Notes: generated by a model not told the origin, from the sequence alone. 64,000 nt of DNA from Pedobacter rhizosphaerae (GCF_900111155.1 NZ_FOGG01000001.1:62001-126000); one strand, 5' to 3'; shown: positions 1 through 9,125, numbered from the stretch's first letter. Made by a program: numbers and translations.

Positions 1-130
1 TGAGATGCTGGATACTAGATTTGAGACGCTAGATTCTAGATATGAGATACTAGATGTGAGATGCTAGAGATGAGGCGCTAGATATTTGAAATTAGAAAGG
101 AGACTCCAGACTAAAGACTCCCGACTCATG
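1..130. repeat. Degenerate short tandem repeats (GAGATGCTAGATA-like)
   Basis: The first 130 bases hold imperfect repeats of a roughly 13-16 base unit built on 'gagatgctagata' and 'gagacgctagat'. A short stretch of 'agactc' repeats follows ('gactccagactaaagactcccgactcatgact'-type wording, in pieces). No gene is seen here. The stretch lies just past the 3' end of the minus-strand gene at 132-770 and continues off the left edge of the window. Confidence 0.7.
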
Positions 131-131
131 A

Positions 132-770
132 CTAATTCTCCACCCTACTCTTATCTCCGTCGAAAATCTGCTGCATTAATTTACCCCAGGCAAACGGATT
201 TAACAAAGGGTTGGTTTGCACCATATTTTTGTTAACCATCCTGTCGAAATTATAACGGTAATTCTGACTGCCAATCTCTTGTCCATCACGAGGTAAAGTC
301 TGAATCAGGCCATTAATAGAAGATCTGGAAAGATTTTTCTTCGCAATAGCCATATCGTCATCAGCAAGTTTCATGGACAAAAATTCGCGTGTAAACTCTT
401 CTGTTGTAGCCCAGGGAAAAACCCTTACCGAAGGCAGGTTCACCACTTCAGCCTTAAGCTTAACCATAATGGTATACTTGCTGTCTGGTGTGCCCTGAGG
501 AATAATAGTAGAAAACTTCTTGTAACCAATGGCGGTAAATAGAATGGTATCACCAGGGTTAACAATAAAAGTAAAATACCCTCTGTAATCTGCGGCCACA
601 CGTTTACTCTTAGCCGAAAGATTGGTAATCGTAACGTATGGTATTACATTGGAGCTGTCCATATCTGTGATGATTCCCGAAAATTGAATCAATTTATCCC
701 CAGCCGACTTTTGTTGTGCAAAAGTGGTTAACGAAAAAATAAGCAAAATAAGGGCAACACAATATCTCAT
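132..770 (-). CDS. Secreted carboxypeptidase-regulatory-like domain protein
   Basis: A 212-residue protein with an N-terminal signal peptide (about residues 1-18, ending in TFAQQ). A CarboxypepD_reg-like beta-sandwich follows at about 28-110, with the typical 'FSGIITDMDSSNVIPYVTI' opening and 'GDTILFTAIGYKK' strand. This domain is common at the front of TonB-dependent receptors and on small stand-alone envelope proteins in Bacteroidota; no receptor barrel follows here. The C-terminal third has no recognised domain. The function is unknown and a periplasmic or surface location is inferred. A TACTTTTG element at 775-782 lies four bases before the ATG. Confidence 0.85.
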   Translation of the reverse strand: MRYCVALILLIFSLTTFAQQKSAGDKLIQFSGIITDMDSSNVIPYVTITNLSAKSKRVAADYRGYFTFIVNPGDTILFTAIGYKKFSTIIPQGTPDSKYTIMVKLKAEVVNLPSVRVFPWATTEEFTREFLSMKLADDDMAIAKKNLSRSSINGLIQTLPRDGQEIGSQNYRYNFDRMVNKNMVQTNPLLNPFAWGKLMQQIFDGDKSRVEN

Positions 771-774
771 TAAA

Positions 775-782
775 CAAAAGTA
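775..782 (-). promoter_or_regulatory. Candidate -7 promoter element (TACTTTTG)
   Basis: On the minus strand this reads TACTTTTG, a full match to the Bacteroidota -7 consensus TAnnTTTG. It is separated from the ATG at 770 by four bases, so transcription would start at or very near the start codon. No convincing -33 element was found. Confidence 0.4.
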
Positions 783-821
783 ATTTTAATACTTAAAACT
801 GCTTGTTAAATAGTGTTAAAG

Positions 822-1067
822 CTATTCTTGCTCGGCCATATTTACCGCAACAACCGAAGTAATTTGTGGAACAGCTTTCATAATAGCCTGTTCAATACCC
901 GATTTCATCGTCATGAAACTCATCGGACAAGAACCGCAGTTACCTAAAAGCTTAAGTTTAACTACATTATCGTCCGTAATTTCTTCAACAGAAACATTCC
1001 CCCCATCAGCGATAAGATATGGTCTGATAGTTTCCAATGCCTGTTCTACTTGCTCTGTTAAATTCAT
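822..1067 (-). CDS. NifU C-terminal domain (Nfu-type) Fe-S scaffold protein
   Basis: An 81-residue protein made entirely of a NifU C-terminal domain, as in Nfu-type carriers that bind and pass on a [4Fe-4S] cluster. The cluster-binding CxxC is visible as C44-G-S-C47 in 'GNCGSCPMS', after the typical 'RPYLIADGGNVSVEEI' start. The reading frame is open to 1178, but the extra 37 residues overlap the mrp gene and do not resemble the family, so the ATG at 1067 is chosen. It lies just downstream of mrp on the same strand, which fits a two-gene Fe-S maturation unit. Confidence 0.9.
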   Translation of the reverse strand: MNLTEQVEQALETIRPYLIADGGNVSVEEITDDNVVKLKLLGNCGSCPMSFMTMKSGIEQAIMKAVPQITSVVAVNMAEQE

Positions 1068-1101
1068 TATATGTGATTTAATTTTTAAAAATAGTAATTT
1101 T

Positions 1102-2178
1102 TTAGCAATTCGCCATTTGTGCGTTGCTGATAGATATTTGCTGTGCAATTTTGCTGGCAATATCACCAAAGATAACATCTAACTGCGGGTTTTGATTTAA
1201 AGCCACTGGCTTACCATTGTCTCCTGCTTCTGCAATACTTTGAATAATAGGAATCTCCCCTAAGAAAGGTACATCAAAACTCTCTGCCAATTTTCTTCCA
1301 CCACCGTTTCCGAAGATGTAATATTTATTGTCTGGCAATTCTGCAGGGGTAAAGTACGACATGTTCTCAATCACTCCTAGAACAGGGATGTTGATGCCAG
1401 GCATTCTAAACATGGCTAAACCTTTGTGCGTATCTGCAAGGGCTACCTGTTGAGGCGTAGTCACCACTACTGCTCCCGAAATTGGGAAACTCTGCGTAAT
1501 GGTAATGTGAATATCACCGGTTCCCGGTGGTAAATCAACGATTAGATAATCCAGTTCACCCCAGTTGGTATCATTAAACAACTGCTTCACGGCATTAGAA
1601 GCCATTGGCCCTCTCCAGGGAACGGGTTGTCCCGGATCTGCAAAAAAGCCTAAAGAAAGCAGCTTAATGCCAAATTTCTCAATGGGTAAAATTTTAGTTT
1701 TACCGTCTGGCGTTTCTTCAGCTGATGGTTTGGCATCTACTAAATCGAACATTGTCGGAACCGAAGGCCCATAAATATCTGCATCAATTAACCCCACTTT
1801 AGCACCGTCTTTCGCCAGTACAACAGCCAGGTTGCTGGCAACGGTCGATTTACCCACGCCACCTTTTCCTGATGAAACCAAAATGATATTTTTGATGTTA
1901 TCTAGTGAGGAGGAATTCGTTGGTTGGGTTACTCTCGAAGTAACATTGATCTCTACTTCGGCATCTGCCAGCACGAAATGTTTAACGGCATTGGTGCAGG
2001 CATTTTTAAGCATATCCTTCATCGGACAAGCCGGAGTGGTAAGCTCTAAAGTAAAACTGATATGGTGATCAACGATTTTTAAGTCCTTAATCATGTTCAA
2101 AGTAACCAAATCCTTTTTCAGATCTGGATCCTCTACATTTTTAAGCGCATCTAAAACTTGCTGTGGGCTAATTTGCAT
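1102..2178 (-). CDS. Mrp/NBP35-family Fe-S cluster carrier ATPase
   Basis: A 358-residue P-loop ATPase of the Mrp/ApbC/NBP35 family, which carries Fe-S clusters to target apoproteins in the cytoplasm. Residues 1-90 form a MIP18/DUF59 domain. The deviant Walker A GKGGVGKST is at 104-112, and 'LIDADIYGPS' and 'DYLIVDLPPGTGD' follow, as in the family. The family's C-terminal CxxC is not obvious: the tail around 'ENMSYFTP' lacks the cysteine pair, which is common in Bacteroidota members. It is divergent from the transglycosylase gene at 2310 and upstream of the Nfu-like gene. Confidence 0.93.
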   Translation of the reverse strand: MQISPQQVLDALKNVEDPDLKKDLVTLNMIKDLKIVDHHISFTLELTTPACPMKDMLKNACTNAVKHFVLADAEVEINVTSRVTQPTNSSSLDNIKNIILVSSGKGGVGKSTVASNLAVVLAKDGAKVGLIDADIYGPSVPTMFDLVDAKPSAEETPDGKTKILPIEKFGIKLLSLGFFADPGQPVPWRGPMASNAVKQLFNDTNWGELDYLIVDLPPGTGDIHITITQSFPISGAVVVTTPQQVALADTHKGLAMFRMPGINIPVLGVIENMSYFTPAELPDNKYYIFGNGGGRKLAESFDVPFLGEIPIIQSIAEAGDNGKPVALNQNPQLDVIFGDIASKIAQQISISNAQMANC

Positions 2179-2309
2179 TGTATAAATTTAAATTCAAAAT
2201 TAACAAAACATAGCCATAAATACTTTTATTTAGGCTTTTTAACTGTAATTTTAACACGAAATAAACATTTAATTGTTACGTTTAAGCATTTAACCTTTTT
2301 TACCACTAT

Positions 2310-4478
2310 ATGCGCATACCAAAAATTAACATCCCTAAAAAATATTTGAAAATCGGAGCCTGGGTTTTGGGTGTTTTTTTAATAGTTGGCATTGCGCTGG
2401 GGGCGGTTGCATATAGCAAAAGAGAGGCTATCCTGAAGAAAATGGTTGCCAAGGCCATAGCTAAAGCTGATAAAGATTATGGCCTCGAGGTAAAAATCGG
2501 TTCGGCTGGATTTACGGGCTTAAGTACAGTAAAAATGACCAATATTTCTGTCGTACCCAAAGAGCGCGATACGCTTTCTAATATCGGCCAACTCAGTGTA
2601 AGCGTTAGGTTATTCCCTTTGTTATTCGGCAACGTTAAACTATCGGAAGTAACTTTAAATGATGGTTTTGTAAGTGTGGTACTTAAAGATTCGACCACCA
2701 ATATTGATTTTTTATTGAAAAGGAAGAAGAAAGACAGTACAGAAACCAAAGGCAAGTCTAACCTGGCAGAAATTGCGAACAACATTCTCAATCAGGTATT
2801 GTATAAAATACCAAACGACATGGATGTGAAAAACATGGTTTTTAAGTTTAACGACCATGATACGGCCCAATTAAGCTTTGCAACTACCGCAGTGATAGAC
2901 GATGGGGATTTAAAATCGACCATAGAGGTAAATAACGGAGAATCTAAATGGCATATTGATGGCTATGTTAATCCGGGAAGCAAAAAATTGAGTTTTACCG
3001 CCTATGCTGATGGAAAAAAATTAGAATTGCCCTATCTGAATAATAAACTGCATGCAAAAGTAAGTTTTGATACGCTGCAAACAGAATTGAAAAGCGCAGG
3101 CTACAGCAGCGGCGATTATAAAATTTCTGGCTCCTGGTCAGTCAAAAACATGTTGCTTAACCAGCCTAGAATTGCCAATAATGATATTATTATCCAAAGT
3201 GCTAAGCTGGAAGCAGATGTATTAGTTGGTGAAAATTATATTGCCTTAGACAGCACTTCAACAGCTTACTTAAGAGATGCTTCCATCCATCCATACATTA
3301 AATACACCTTAGGTAAAAATAAGATTTACGAACTGAAGCTTAATGCCGAAGAGCAAGATGCGCAGGCGGTACTAAACGCATTTCCGCAAGGTTTGTTCGA
3401 ATCTTTAGAAGGATTAAAAGTTCAGGGAAAAATAAAGTATAACCTTAATTTTTATTTAGATACGGCCATTCCAGATAGTGTAAAGTTTAATTCAACACTC
3501 ACACCTGTCGATTTCAAAATTATCCAATGGGGGAAAACCAATCTTCAAAAAATTAATAACAGCTTTGTTTATACGCCATACGAATATGGGAAACCCATGC
3601 GCGATATCACCATTGGGCCCTCAAACCCAAATTTCACGCCACTGTCTGCCATATCCAATAATTTTAAAAATGCAGTGCTTACCGCCGAAGATCCTTCGTT
3701 CTTTACTCATAATGGATTTGTAGAAGAATCTATCCGGAAATCAATTGCTGTTAATTTTAAAGAAAAGAAATTTAAACGTGGCGGTAGTACCATCAGCATG
3801 CAGCTGGTAAAAAATGTTTACTTAAGTCGGCAAAAAACACTTGCCCGTAAGGCCGAGGAGATTTTAATTGTTTGGTTAATTGAACACAACCATTTGGTGA
3901 GTAAGCAACGTATGCTCGAAGTTTACTTCAATATTATGGAACTGGGCCAGAATATTTATGGGATAGGGGAGGCATCAAGATATTATTTTGGTAAACAACC
4001 TGCCGATTTAACCATTGGCGATGGATTATTCCTGGCCAGTATTGTGCCTAAACCAAAGGCGGCCATGTATAAATTTATGGCGAATGGTAGTTTAAAGCCA
4101 TACATGTTCAATTACTTCCGCTTTATGGGAAATATTATGGCCAGGAGAGGACTTACTCCATCAGATACCTCTGGGTATGGGTTCTATAACGTACGCCTGA
4201 GAGAAGGTTTACGTCAATACCTTGCTCCGGATACGGCCGTTATTGACACTACAGCCTTTGACGATGACAGCGATACGCCTCCGGTAATTATGCAGGATGA
4301 AAGCAAAAATCTATTTGACCGAATCTTTGGTGGACGGGCTAAAAAGGACACGGCCAGTAATAAACAAATTAAATCGGGCGATACCACAACCAAAACCAGA
4401 AAGCAACTGAGGCAGGAGCGAAGAGAACAACGCAGAAAAGAAAAAGAGCTCGAAGAACTGAGAAAAGGCAACAATTAA
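2310..4478 (+). CDS. Membrane-anchored GT51 transglycosylase domain protein
   Basis: A 722-residue protein with one N-terminal membrane helix (about 14-34). A long region of about 400 residues follows that resembles AsmA-like outer-face domains. A glycosyltransferase 51 (peptidoglycan transglycosylase) domain sits at about 440-600. Its catalytic glutamate is E460 in 'AEDPSFFTHNG', and the second motif 'RGGSTISMQLVKN' is intact. No transpeptidase domain follows; the C-terminus is a charged Lys/Arg/Glu-rich tail. It probably polymerises glycan strands from lipid II on the periplasmic face, but the fusion to an AsmA-like front differs from classical MtgA. First gene of a run with hpt and psd. 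Confidence 0.88.
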   Translation: MRIPKINIPKKYLKIGAWVLGVFLIVGIALGAVAYSKREAILKKMVAKAIAKADKDYGLEVKIGSAGFTGLSTVKMTNISVVPKERDTLSNIGQLSVSVRLFPLLFGNVKLSEVTLNDGFVSVVLKDSTTNIDFLLKRKKKDSTETKGKSNLAEIANNILNQVLYKIPNDMDVKNMVFKFNDHDTAQLSFATTAVIDDGDLKSTIEVNNGESKWHIDGYVNPGSKKLSFTAYADGKKLELPYLNNKLHAKVSFDTLQTELKSAGYSSGDYKISGSWSVKNMLLNQPRIANNDIIIQSAKLEADVLVGENYIALDSTSTAYLRDASIHPYIKYTLGKNKIYELKLNAEEQDAQAVLNAFPQGLFESLEGLKVQGKIKYNLNFYLDTAIPDSVKFNSTLTPVDFKIIQWGKTNLQKINNSFVYTPYEYGKPMRDITIGPSNPNFTPLSAISNNFKNAVLTAEDPSFFTHNGFVEESIRKSIAVNFKEKKFKRGGSTISMQLVKNVYLSRQKTLARKAEEILIVWLIEHNHLVSKQRMLEVYFNIMELGQNIYGIGEASRYYFGKQPADLTIGDGLFLASIVPKPKAAMYKFMANGSLKPYMFNYFRFMGNIMARRGLTPSDTSGYGFYNVRLREGLRQYLAPDTAVIDTTAFDDDSDTPPVIMQDESKNLFDRIFGGRAKKDTASNKQIKSGDTTTKTRKQLRQERREQRRKEKELEELRKGNN

Positions 4479-4506
4479 ACTACAAACAACATAACACATT
4501 TATAAA

Positions 4507-5049
4507 ATGCATAAAATACAGGTAGAGGATAAGGAGTTCGAGCTATTTTTAGAAAATGACACTTTAAACAAACGCATCCGCCTGCTAGGCATTCAAATTA
4601 ATGTAGATTATGAAGGAAAATGCCCGCTATTTATTGGAATTTTAAACGGTAGCTTTCTTTTTATGGCCGATCTCATCAAAGAGGTGAATGTGCCTTGTGA
4701 AATAGCCTTTATGCGTGTGGCCTCGTATGCTGGAACAGAAAGTACCGGAAGAGTGAAAGATTTAATTGGTTTGCCAGAAAACATCGAAGGACGAGACATC
4801 ATCATTGTAGAGGATATTGTGGATACAGGACTAACACTTGCACATATTCTAAAAACCATTAAAGCAAAAAATCCTGCATCAGTAAAAGTAAGCTCATTAT
4901 TAGTAAAACCTGCTTGTTTAAAGCATGAAATTGAAGGACTAGACTACGTTGGTTTTGAAATTCCAAACGAATTCGTAGTGGGCTATGGACTAGATTATAA
5001 TGGCCTTGGAAGAAACTTAACCGACATTTACCGTGCCACAGAATCATAA
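4507..5049 (+). CDS. hpt: Hypoxanthine phosphoribosyltransferase
   Basis: A 180-residue type I phosphoribosyltransferase of usual length for the family. It converts hypoxanthine or guanine plus PRPP to IMP or GMP in purine salvage. The PRPP-binding loop VEDIVDTG is at 101-108, and the 'GILNGSFLFMADL' and 'MRVASY' motifs of the HGPRT subfamily are present. It starts 28 bases after the transglycosylase gene and is followed 55 bases later by psd, so the three may be co-transcribed. Confidence 0.95.
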   Translation: MHKIQVEDKEFELFLENDTLNKRIRLLGIQINVDYEGKCPLFIGILNGSFLFMADLIKEVNVPCEIAFMRVASYAGTESTGRVKDLIGLPENIEGRDIIIVEDIVDTGLTLAHILKTIKAKNPASVKVSSLLVKPACLKHEIEGLDYVGFEIPNEFVVGYGLDYNGLGRNLTDIYRATES

Positions 5050-5104
5050 TTTCTAAATCAGATTAATATATTTTTTGCACCTTTGCTGAATAAATTCTAA
5101 AGTA

Positions 5105-5764
5105 ATGACGATACATAAAGAGGGTTATACCACCATTGCCCTGACTATTTTATTAATATTTGTGCTGAATGCAGTTGTAGATTACAAGTACTATGATATT
5201 ACCTGGCTCCGCTGGTTTATCTACATTTTTTCAGCAGCTTTATTCATTATTGTTTTACAGTTTTTCCGTAATCCAAGTCGTACTTTTTCTTCGGGAGAAA
5301 ACCTGGTAATCTGCCCTGCAGATGGTAAAGTCGTTGTAATTGAGGAGACTACAGAAGGTGAATATTTTAAAGACAAGCGCCTTCAGGTATCCATTTTTAT
5401 GTCGCCCGTAAATGTACACATCAATAGAAATCCAATTTCAGGTGTTGTTAAATTCTTTAAATACCACCCAGGTAAATATTTAGCGGCATGGAACCCTAAG
5501 TCATCTACAGAAAACGAGCGTACAACCACTGTTGTAGAGCATAAAAACGGACAGTCGATCCTTTTCCGTCAAATTGCAGGAGCTTTAGCCCGCCGTATTG
5601 TTTGGTACGTAAAAGAAGGAGATAAAGTAGTTCAAACAGAACAATTTGGTTTCATTAAATTCGGATCAAGGGTAGATGTTTTCTTACCTATCGGAACGAA
5701 GGTAAACGTAGAACTTAATCAAGTAGTAAAGGGTGGAATTACCACTTTAGCAGAACTTTCATAA
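5105..5764 (+). CDS. psd: Phosphatidylserine decarboxylase family protein
   Basis: A 219-residue pyruvoyl-dependent decarboxylase that forms phosphatidylethanolamine from phosphatidylserine at the inner membrane. Two membrane helices lie in the first 55 residues. The self-cleavage site is the G187-S188 pair in 'KFGSRVD', where the serine becomes the pyruvoyl group. 'MSPVNVHINRNP' and 'NERTTTVVEHKNG' match the short bacterial PSD class. Its partner cdsA is elsewhere in the window (48809-49618). Confidence 0.94.
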   Translation: MTIHKEGYTTIALTILLIFVLNAVVDYKYYDITWLRWFIYIFSAALFIIVLQFFRNPSRTFSSGENLVICPADGKVVVIEETTEGEYFKDKRLQVSIFMSPVNVHINRNPISGVVKFFKYHPGKYLAAWNPKSSTENERTTTVVEHKNGQSILFRQIAGALARRIVWYVKEGDKVVQTEQFGFIKFGSRVDVFLPIGTKVNVELNQVVKGGITTLAELS

Positions 5765-5771
5765 AGTATAA

Positions 5772-5861
5772 TGATTGAATTTTGAATGATAGCATGATTG
5801 AGTGACATGGTGCAGCCAGTCATTCTATCATTCATTAATCCTTTCATTCAAAATTCAATCA
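5772..5861. repeat. Inverted repeat with 18-bp perfect arms
   Basis: Arms at 5772-5789 (TGATTGAATTTTGAATGA) and 5844-5861 are exact reverse complements, with about 54 bases between them. A run of TCATTC units spaced 7-8 bases apart continues to about 5900. It fills the gap between the convergent psd and mechanosensitive channel genes and could act as a two-way terminator. Confidence 0.75.
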
Positions 5862-5904
5862 CTCATTCCATCATTCACTCATTCAGTCATTCTCTCATTC
5901 AAAA

Positions 5905-7080
5905 CTAATCCATCGTATCATTCCCAACTTCCTTCTCTGCCTCGTTAGATAGAGACCGGTCACTGATCAATCGCTGTGTAGGATAAGCAAATCCGGATTT
6001 ATTTCGCATCACGATATCCATAATTTCCAGGTTAATTTCCTGTCTGATATCCAGAAACTGGTCAACTGCCAGTATTTTAACAAAATAGTTAACCTCAACA
6101 ATTAATCCTGAATCGCCAAAACTCTTAAACGAAGCTGTTCCATCGTTGAGCGTGCCATCATGCCCATTAATATACGTTTCGATCTCAGAAACGATCTTAC
6201 GCACATCGTTAGCCGTAGTTTCGTAGGTTAGGCCAATAGTGAAGGCTACCTTACGCGAATTTCTCAGTGAAAGGTTCTCCAATACCCCATCAATCATTCC
6301 TCTATTGGGTATGGTTGCCATTGTTTTCTCCGAAGTGCGGATTCTGGTGCTCCGAAATCCAACTTTCTCAATCGTTCCTTCAACACCATCTACCTTCACC
6401 AAATCTCCAACCACGAAAGGCTTATCTAAAAAGATCGTAAAAGAACCTATGAGGTTCTCTAAACTCTCCTTGGCAGCCAGGGCAATAGCAATACCGCCAA
6501 TACCTAATCCGGTGATGAGCGTAAGTACATTTACCTCAAAAACAAAACCTAAAAGCGTAAAAAAGCCAATAAAAATAACGATGGTTTTAAAAAGCTCCTT
6601 TAAAAAAGGAACCAGTTGATCGTCTGATTTATTATCGGTAAGCGATGCCCGGTAAAGTAAAACATGACTGATAAAATCGATAATCCTCAGGATGATCCAA
6701 AATATCGAAAGGATAATCATAAATAAAAATATCCGGTCTATACAATCGCCAATACTTACCGGAATAGATTCTTTTGCCTTTCCTACCAGTTTGTTGTAGT
6801 GAAATATGGCAACCTCTAAGGGATGTTTTAACTGATTGATAGATAGATATATCGTTGATAAAAGAATAAAAACCTCTATAGGCTTTACTAAAAGTGCTAC
6901 AAAAGCATCGTCATGAGATTGATTTGAAAAGTTTCTAAACAGTTTAAATAACAGCTTACTTAAGAGCCTTGATACAACCCGTTTAAATATCAATCCCAAA
7001 AAGAGTATTCCACCAAAAAGCATATAAGCCTTTAAAGTGTTGCCCCAAAAAACCTGCTCTAAAAATGCGCTATCTAACAT
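5905..7080 (-). CDS. Small-conductance mechanosensitive channel family protein
   Basis: A 391-residue MscS-family protein. Hydrophobic helices lie at about 15-35, 60-80, 115-145 and 165-215. The last is the pore-lining TM3 with the glycine/alanine pattern 'GLGIGGIAIALAAKESLENL'. The beta domain 'DKPFVVGDLVKVDGVEGTIEKVGFRSTRIRT' follows (in segments), which is diagnostic for MscS. Family members release osmolytes on hypo-osmotic shock. The frame is open to a TTG at 7110, but the ATG at 7080 is preferred because the extra residues lie in the rplS terminator region. Confidence 0.92.
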   Translation of the reverse strand: MLDSAFLEQVFWGNTLKAYMLFGGILFLGLIFKRVVSRLLSKLLFKLFRNFSNQSHDDAFVALLVKPIEVFILLSTIYLSINQLKHPLEVAIFHYNKLVGKAKESIPVSIGDCIDRIFLFMIILSIFWIILRIIDFISHVLLYRASLTDNKSDDQLVPFLKELFKTIVIFIGFFTLLGFVFEVNVLTLITGLGIGGIAIALAAKESLENLIGSFTIFLDKPFVVGDLVKVDGVEGTIEKVGFRSTRIRTSEKTMATIPNRGMIDGVLENLSLRNSRKVAFTIGLTYETTANDVRKIVSEIETYINGHDGTLNDGTASFKSFGDSGLIVEVNYFVKILAVDQFLDIRQEINLEIMDIVMRNKSGFAYPTQRLISDRSLSNEAEKEVGNDTMD

Positions 7081-7110
7081 AAACTTAGCTAATAAAAAAA
7101 AACGGTACAA

Positions 7111-7144
7111 ACAAAAAAACCTCCCTGATGATGAATCGGGGAGG
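7111..7144 (-). terminator. Rho-independent terminator of rplS
   Basis: On the minus strand a stem of arms at 7135-7144 and 7120-7129 (9 of 10 pairs, CCTCCCC-rich) is followed by a run of seven T. It lies 22 bases past the rplS stop codon. Confidence 0.85.
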
Positions 7145-7165
7145 CCAATAATATAATGATTTAAA

Positions 7166-7513
7166 TTATACTCTTTTAGATTTGATACGAGCAGCTTTAC
7201 CAGTTAAAGCACGTAGGTAGAATAATTTAGCTCTACGAACTTTACCATAGCTATTCACTTCAACTTTCTCAATGTTTGGAGAACTGAAAGGGAAGATACG
7301 CTCAACACCTACACCGTTGCTCATTTTACGAACAGTGAAAGTTTCGTTTGCACCTGCGCTGTTACGTTGTATAACAACACCTTGGTAAATTTGAACACGT
7401 TCTTTATTACCCTCGCGAATTTTATAGTGTACGCTCACTGTATCTCCAGACTTGAACGCAGGGAAATCTTTTTTTGCGATGGCCTGCTCTTCAACAAATT
7501 TTACTAAATCCAT
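7166..7513 (-). CDS. rplS: 50S ribosomal protein L19
   Basis: A 115-residue L19, a protein at the 30S-50S interface. The '[26 protein letters not shown]' region and '[20 protein letters not shown]' (read in parts) match the family over its whole length. In many bacteria rplS follows trmD in the rpsP-rimM-trmD-rplS cluster. Here it lies more than 5 kb beyond trmD, with six protein genes of an accessory block and a repeat array in between. A weak -7-like element TAATATTG (7 of 8) lies at 7561-7568, so it probably has its own promoter. Confidence 0.96.
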   Translation of the reverse strand: MDLVKFVEEQAIAKKDFPAFKSGDTVSVHYKIREGNKERVQIYQGVVIQRNSAGANETFTVRKMSNGVGVERIFPFSSPNIEKVEVNSYGKVRRAKLFYLRALTGKAARIKSKRV

Positions 7514-7676
7514 GATTTTAAGCTATTAAATCGATATTTCAACCCGTGAAAATCGGATTGCAATATTAGAGATTTTTTTTGATAAAAAAAAGTCTAATTT
7601 AATTTTTTCCACAATCTTTATAAAATCCACATTCAACAGGGTTAATTGCTTCTATTTCAAAAGGTCTGTTGTGGGT

Positions 7677-8075
7677 ACTTAGTCTTTAGTTCATAGTCTG
7701 GAGTGCTCGACGCATAGCCCTGAATAAGTCCTCAGTCTAGAGTCCATAGTCGGGAGTCCTCGACGCATAGCCCAACTCACTGCCAAACAACTAACCGACT
7801 GAACCAGTTGGGAGTTGAGAGATTGGAGTTCGGAGTCCTGGGCGCGTCCCTTGAATAAGTCCTCAGTCTTTAGTCTATAGTCCTCAGTCCTCAGCGCATT
7901 GCCCAACTCACCGCCAAACAACTAACCGACTGAACCAGTTCGGAGTTGAGAGATTGGAGTTCGGAGTCCTGGGCGCGTCCCTTGAATAAGTCCTCAGTCT
8001 TTAGTCTATAGTCCTCAGTCCATAGTCCTCAGTCCTGGGCGCACAGCCCAACTCACCACCAAACAACTAACCAGC
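7677..8075. repeat. Tandem repeat array of AGTC-rich units (131-145 bp period)
   Basis: The gap 7514-8103 holds no convincing gene. From about 7677 it is made of repeats. The block starting 'cccaactcac' occurs at 7771, 7902 and 8047, giving periods of 131 and 145. Each block carries the same inner parts: 'caaacaactaaccgactgaa', 'gagttgagagattggagtt', 'cctgggcgcgtccc'. Each then has a run of 'agtc' words spaced every seven bases (agtcctcagtctttagtc). The 14-base difference in period is two extra seven-base units. A 76-codon frame across it is a by-product of the repeat. Confidence 0.85.
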
Positions 8076-8103
8076 TAAACAAAACTTCCCCCAAAGTCCA
8101 TTC

Positions 8104-8604
8104 TCATTGGTAATCTGTGTAAATAGCACAATGAGGTAACGTTTCTTCTGCCTTTATAATTTTTTCTAAAACTAGTTCGCTATCTGGTTCCGCTTCATCG
8201 TCACCGTGAGAAGAGACATAAAGTTCTTTTAAATTCTTAAGATCGGTTAAAACATGCAGATCTTCCAGCCTGATTTGTGTCCGCCAGATATCCAGATATG
8301 CTAAATCAGTTAATTGATTTATATAAGGCAAACAGGCTTTTGTAATGTGCTCGTGCTTCATCAGCGTCAGCTCTGTGAGCTGCTTAACACCGCTGATTAA
8401 CTTAACACCCTCATCGGTTACCCTTGTTTCTTTTAAATAAAGACTCCCCATAACGGAAACTTTTGCAAAAAGCATGGCTAAATACTCATCATCAACTAAC
8501 GAATCAATGCTGGCAAAACCAGGCAGTGATGTTGGGATGTTTTTAGCTTCAGTAATATGCCCAAAATGCCACCAAAATTGTTTTTCTGCTCCTTTAAGTT
8601 TCAT
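8104..8604 (-). CDS. Leucine-rich-repeat-like protein of unknown function
   Basis: A 166-residue protein without a signal peptide. About residues 50-135 show leucine-rich repeat spacing of the LRR_6 / F-box type: 'LYLKETRVTDEGVKLIS', 'LTELTLMKHEHITKACL', 'LAYLDIWRTQIRLEDL', 'LKELYVSS'. Such arrays usually bind other proteins; no enzyme motif is visible. It lies 36 bases after the secreted-protein gene at 8641 and may be the last gene of the WG-protein operon. The function is not known. Confidence 0.75.
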   Translation of the reverse strand: MKLKGAEKQFWWHFGHITEAKNIPTSLPGFASIDSLVDDEYLAMLFAKVSVMGSLYLKETRVTDEGVKLISGVKQLTELTLMKHEHITKACLPYINQLTDLAYLDIWRTQIRLEDLHVLTDLKNLKELYVSSHGDDEAEPDSELVLEKIIKAEETLPHCAIYTDYQ

Positions 8605-8640
8605 TTCATTAAAGTAAATCCCAGGGGGCTAACAACCGCG

Positions 8641-9120
8641 CTAATATACCCCATAGCCTAAAACGCCTATTTTTTCTTTTTCATCGGCATAGGTAATAAA
8701 ATTGAACTTAGTCCCGGATTTGCTCCAGATATTTTTATTAACTGGCTGCCCCTCTATCGTTTGCTTAACCACTTTAGAAGTATATCCTTTGTCTTTTAGT
8801 TCCATATCAATAAAGGCCACATTTATTGCACCGGCGAAAAGGCAAACTATAGTTGAAATCTTGTCATTTTTGCCGTAAGAGAGCTCCAACATATCAAATT
8901 TGGAGTCGAAGGCCAATATTTCCTTAATATCACCTTCGCCCTCCTCAACATCCCCTTTTTCAAAGCCTTTTTCCTTCATAAAGGAGTTAATGTTTTGCTT
9001 GGTGGTTTTATAGAAAATATCGTTTATAAGCGCCAATTTTTTGTTCGTGTATGTCTCCTGACCAAAGGCGAAGGACCCATAAAATAAAAAGAGTAGTAGA
9101 GTTAATTTTTTCATGTTCAT
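8641..9120 (-). CDS. Small secreted protein, unknown
   Basis: A 159-residue protein with a signal peptide (MNMKKLTLLLFLFYGSFAFG, cut before QETY). The mature part is charged, with no cysteine pair or known motif; 'KGYTSKVVKQTIEGQPV' and a 'TKFNFITYADE' strand are the most ordered-looking parts. It starts five bases after the WG-repeat gene and so is very likely co-transcribed with it. I do not recognise the family. Confidence 0.75.
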   Translation of the reverse strand: MNMKKLTLLLFLFYGSFAFGQETYTNKKLALINDIFYKTTKQNINSFMKEKGFEKGDVEEGEGDIKEILAFDSKFDMLELSYGKNDKISTIVCLFAGAINVAFIDMELKDKGYTSKVVKQTIEGQPVNKNIWSKSGTKFNFITYADEKEKIGVLGYGVY

Positions 9121-9125
9121 GTTTA

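Noticed and set aside
1068..1178. N-terminal extension of the NifU-like protein
   Set aside because: It overlaps mrp and does not resemble the family; the ATG at 1067 starts the conserved domain.
7691..7921. A 76-codon minus-strand frame
   Set aside because: It lies wholly inside the AGTC tandem array, and its peptide repeats with the DNA repeat.
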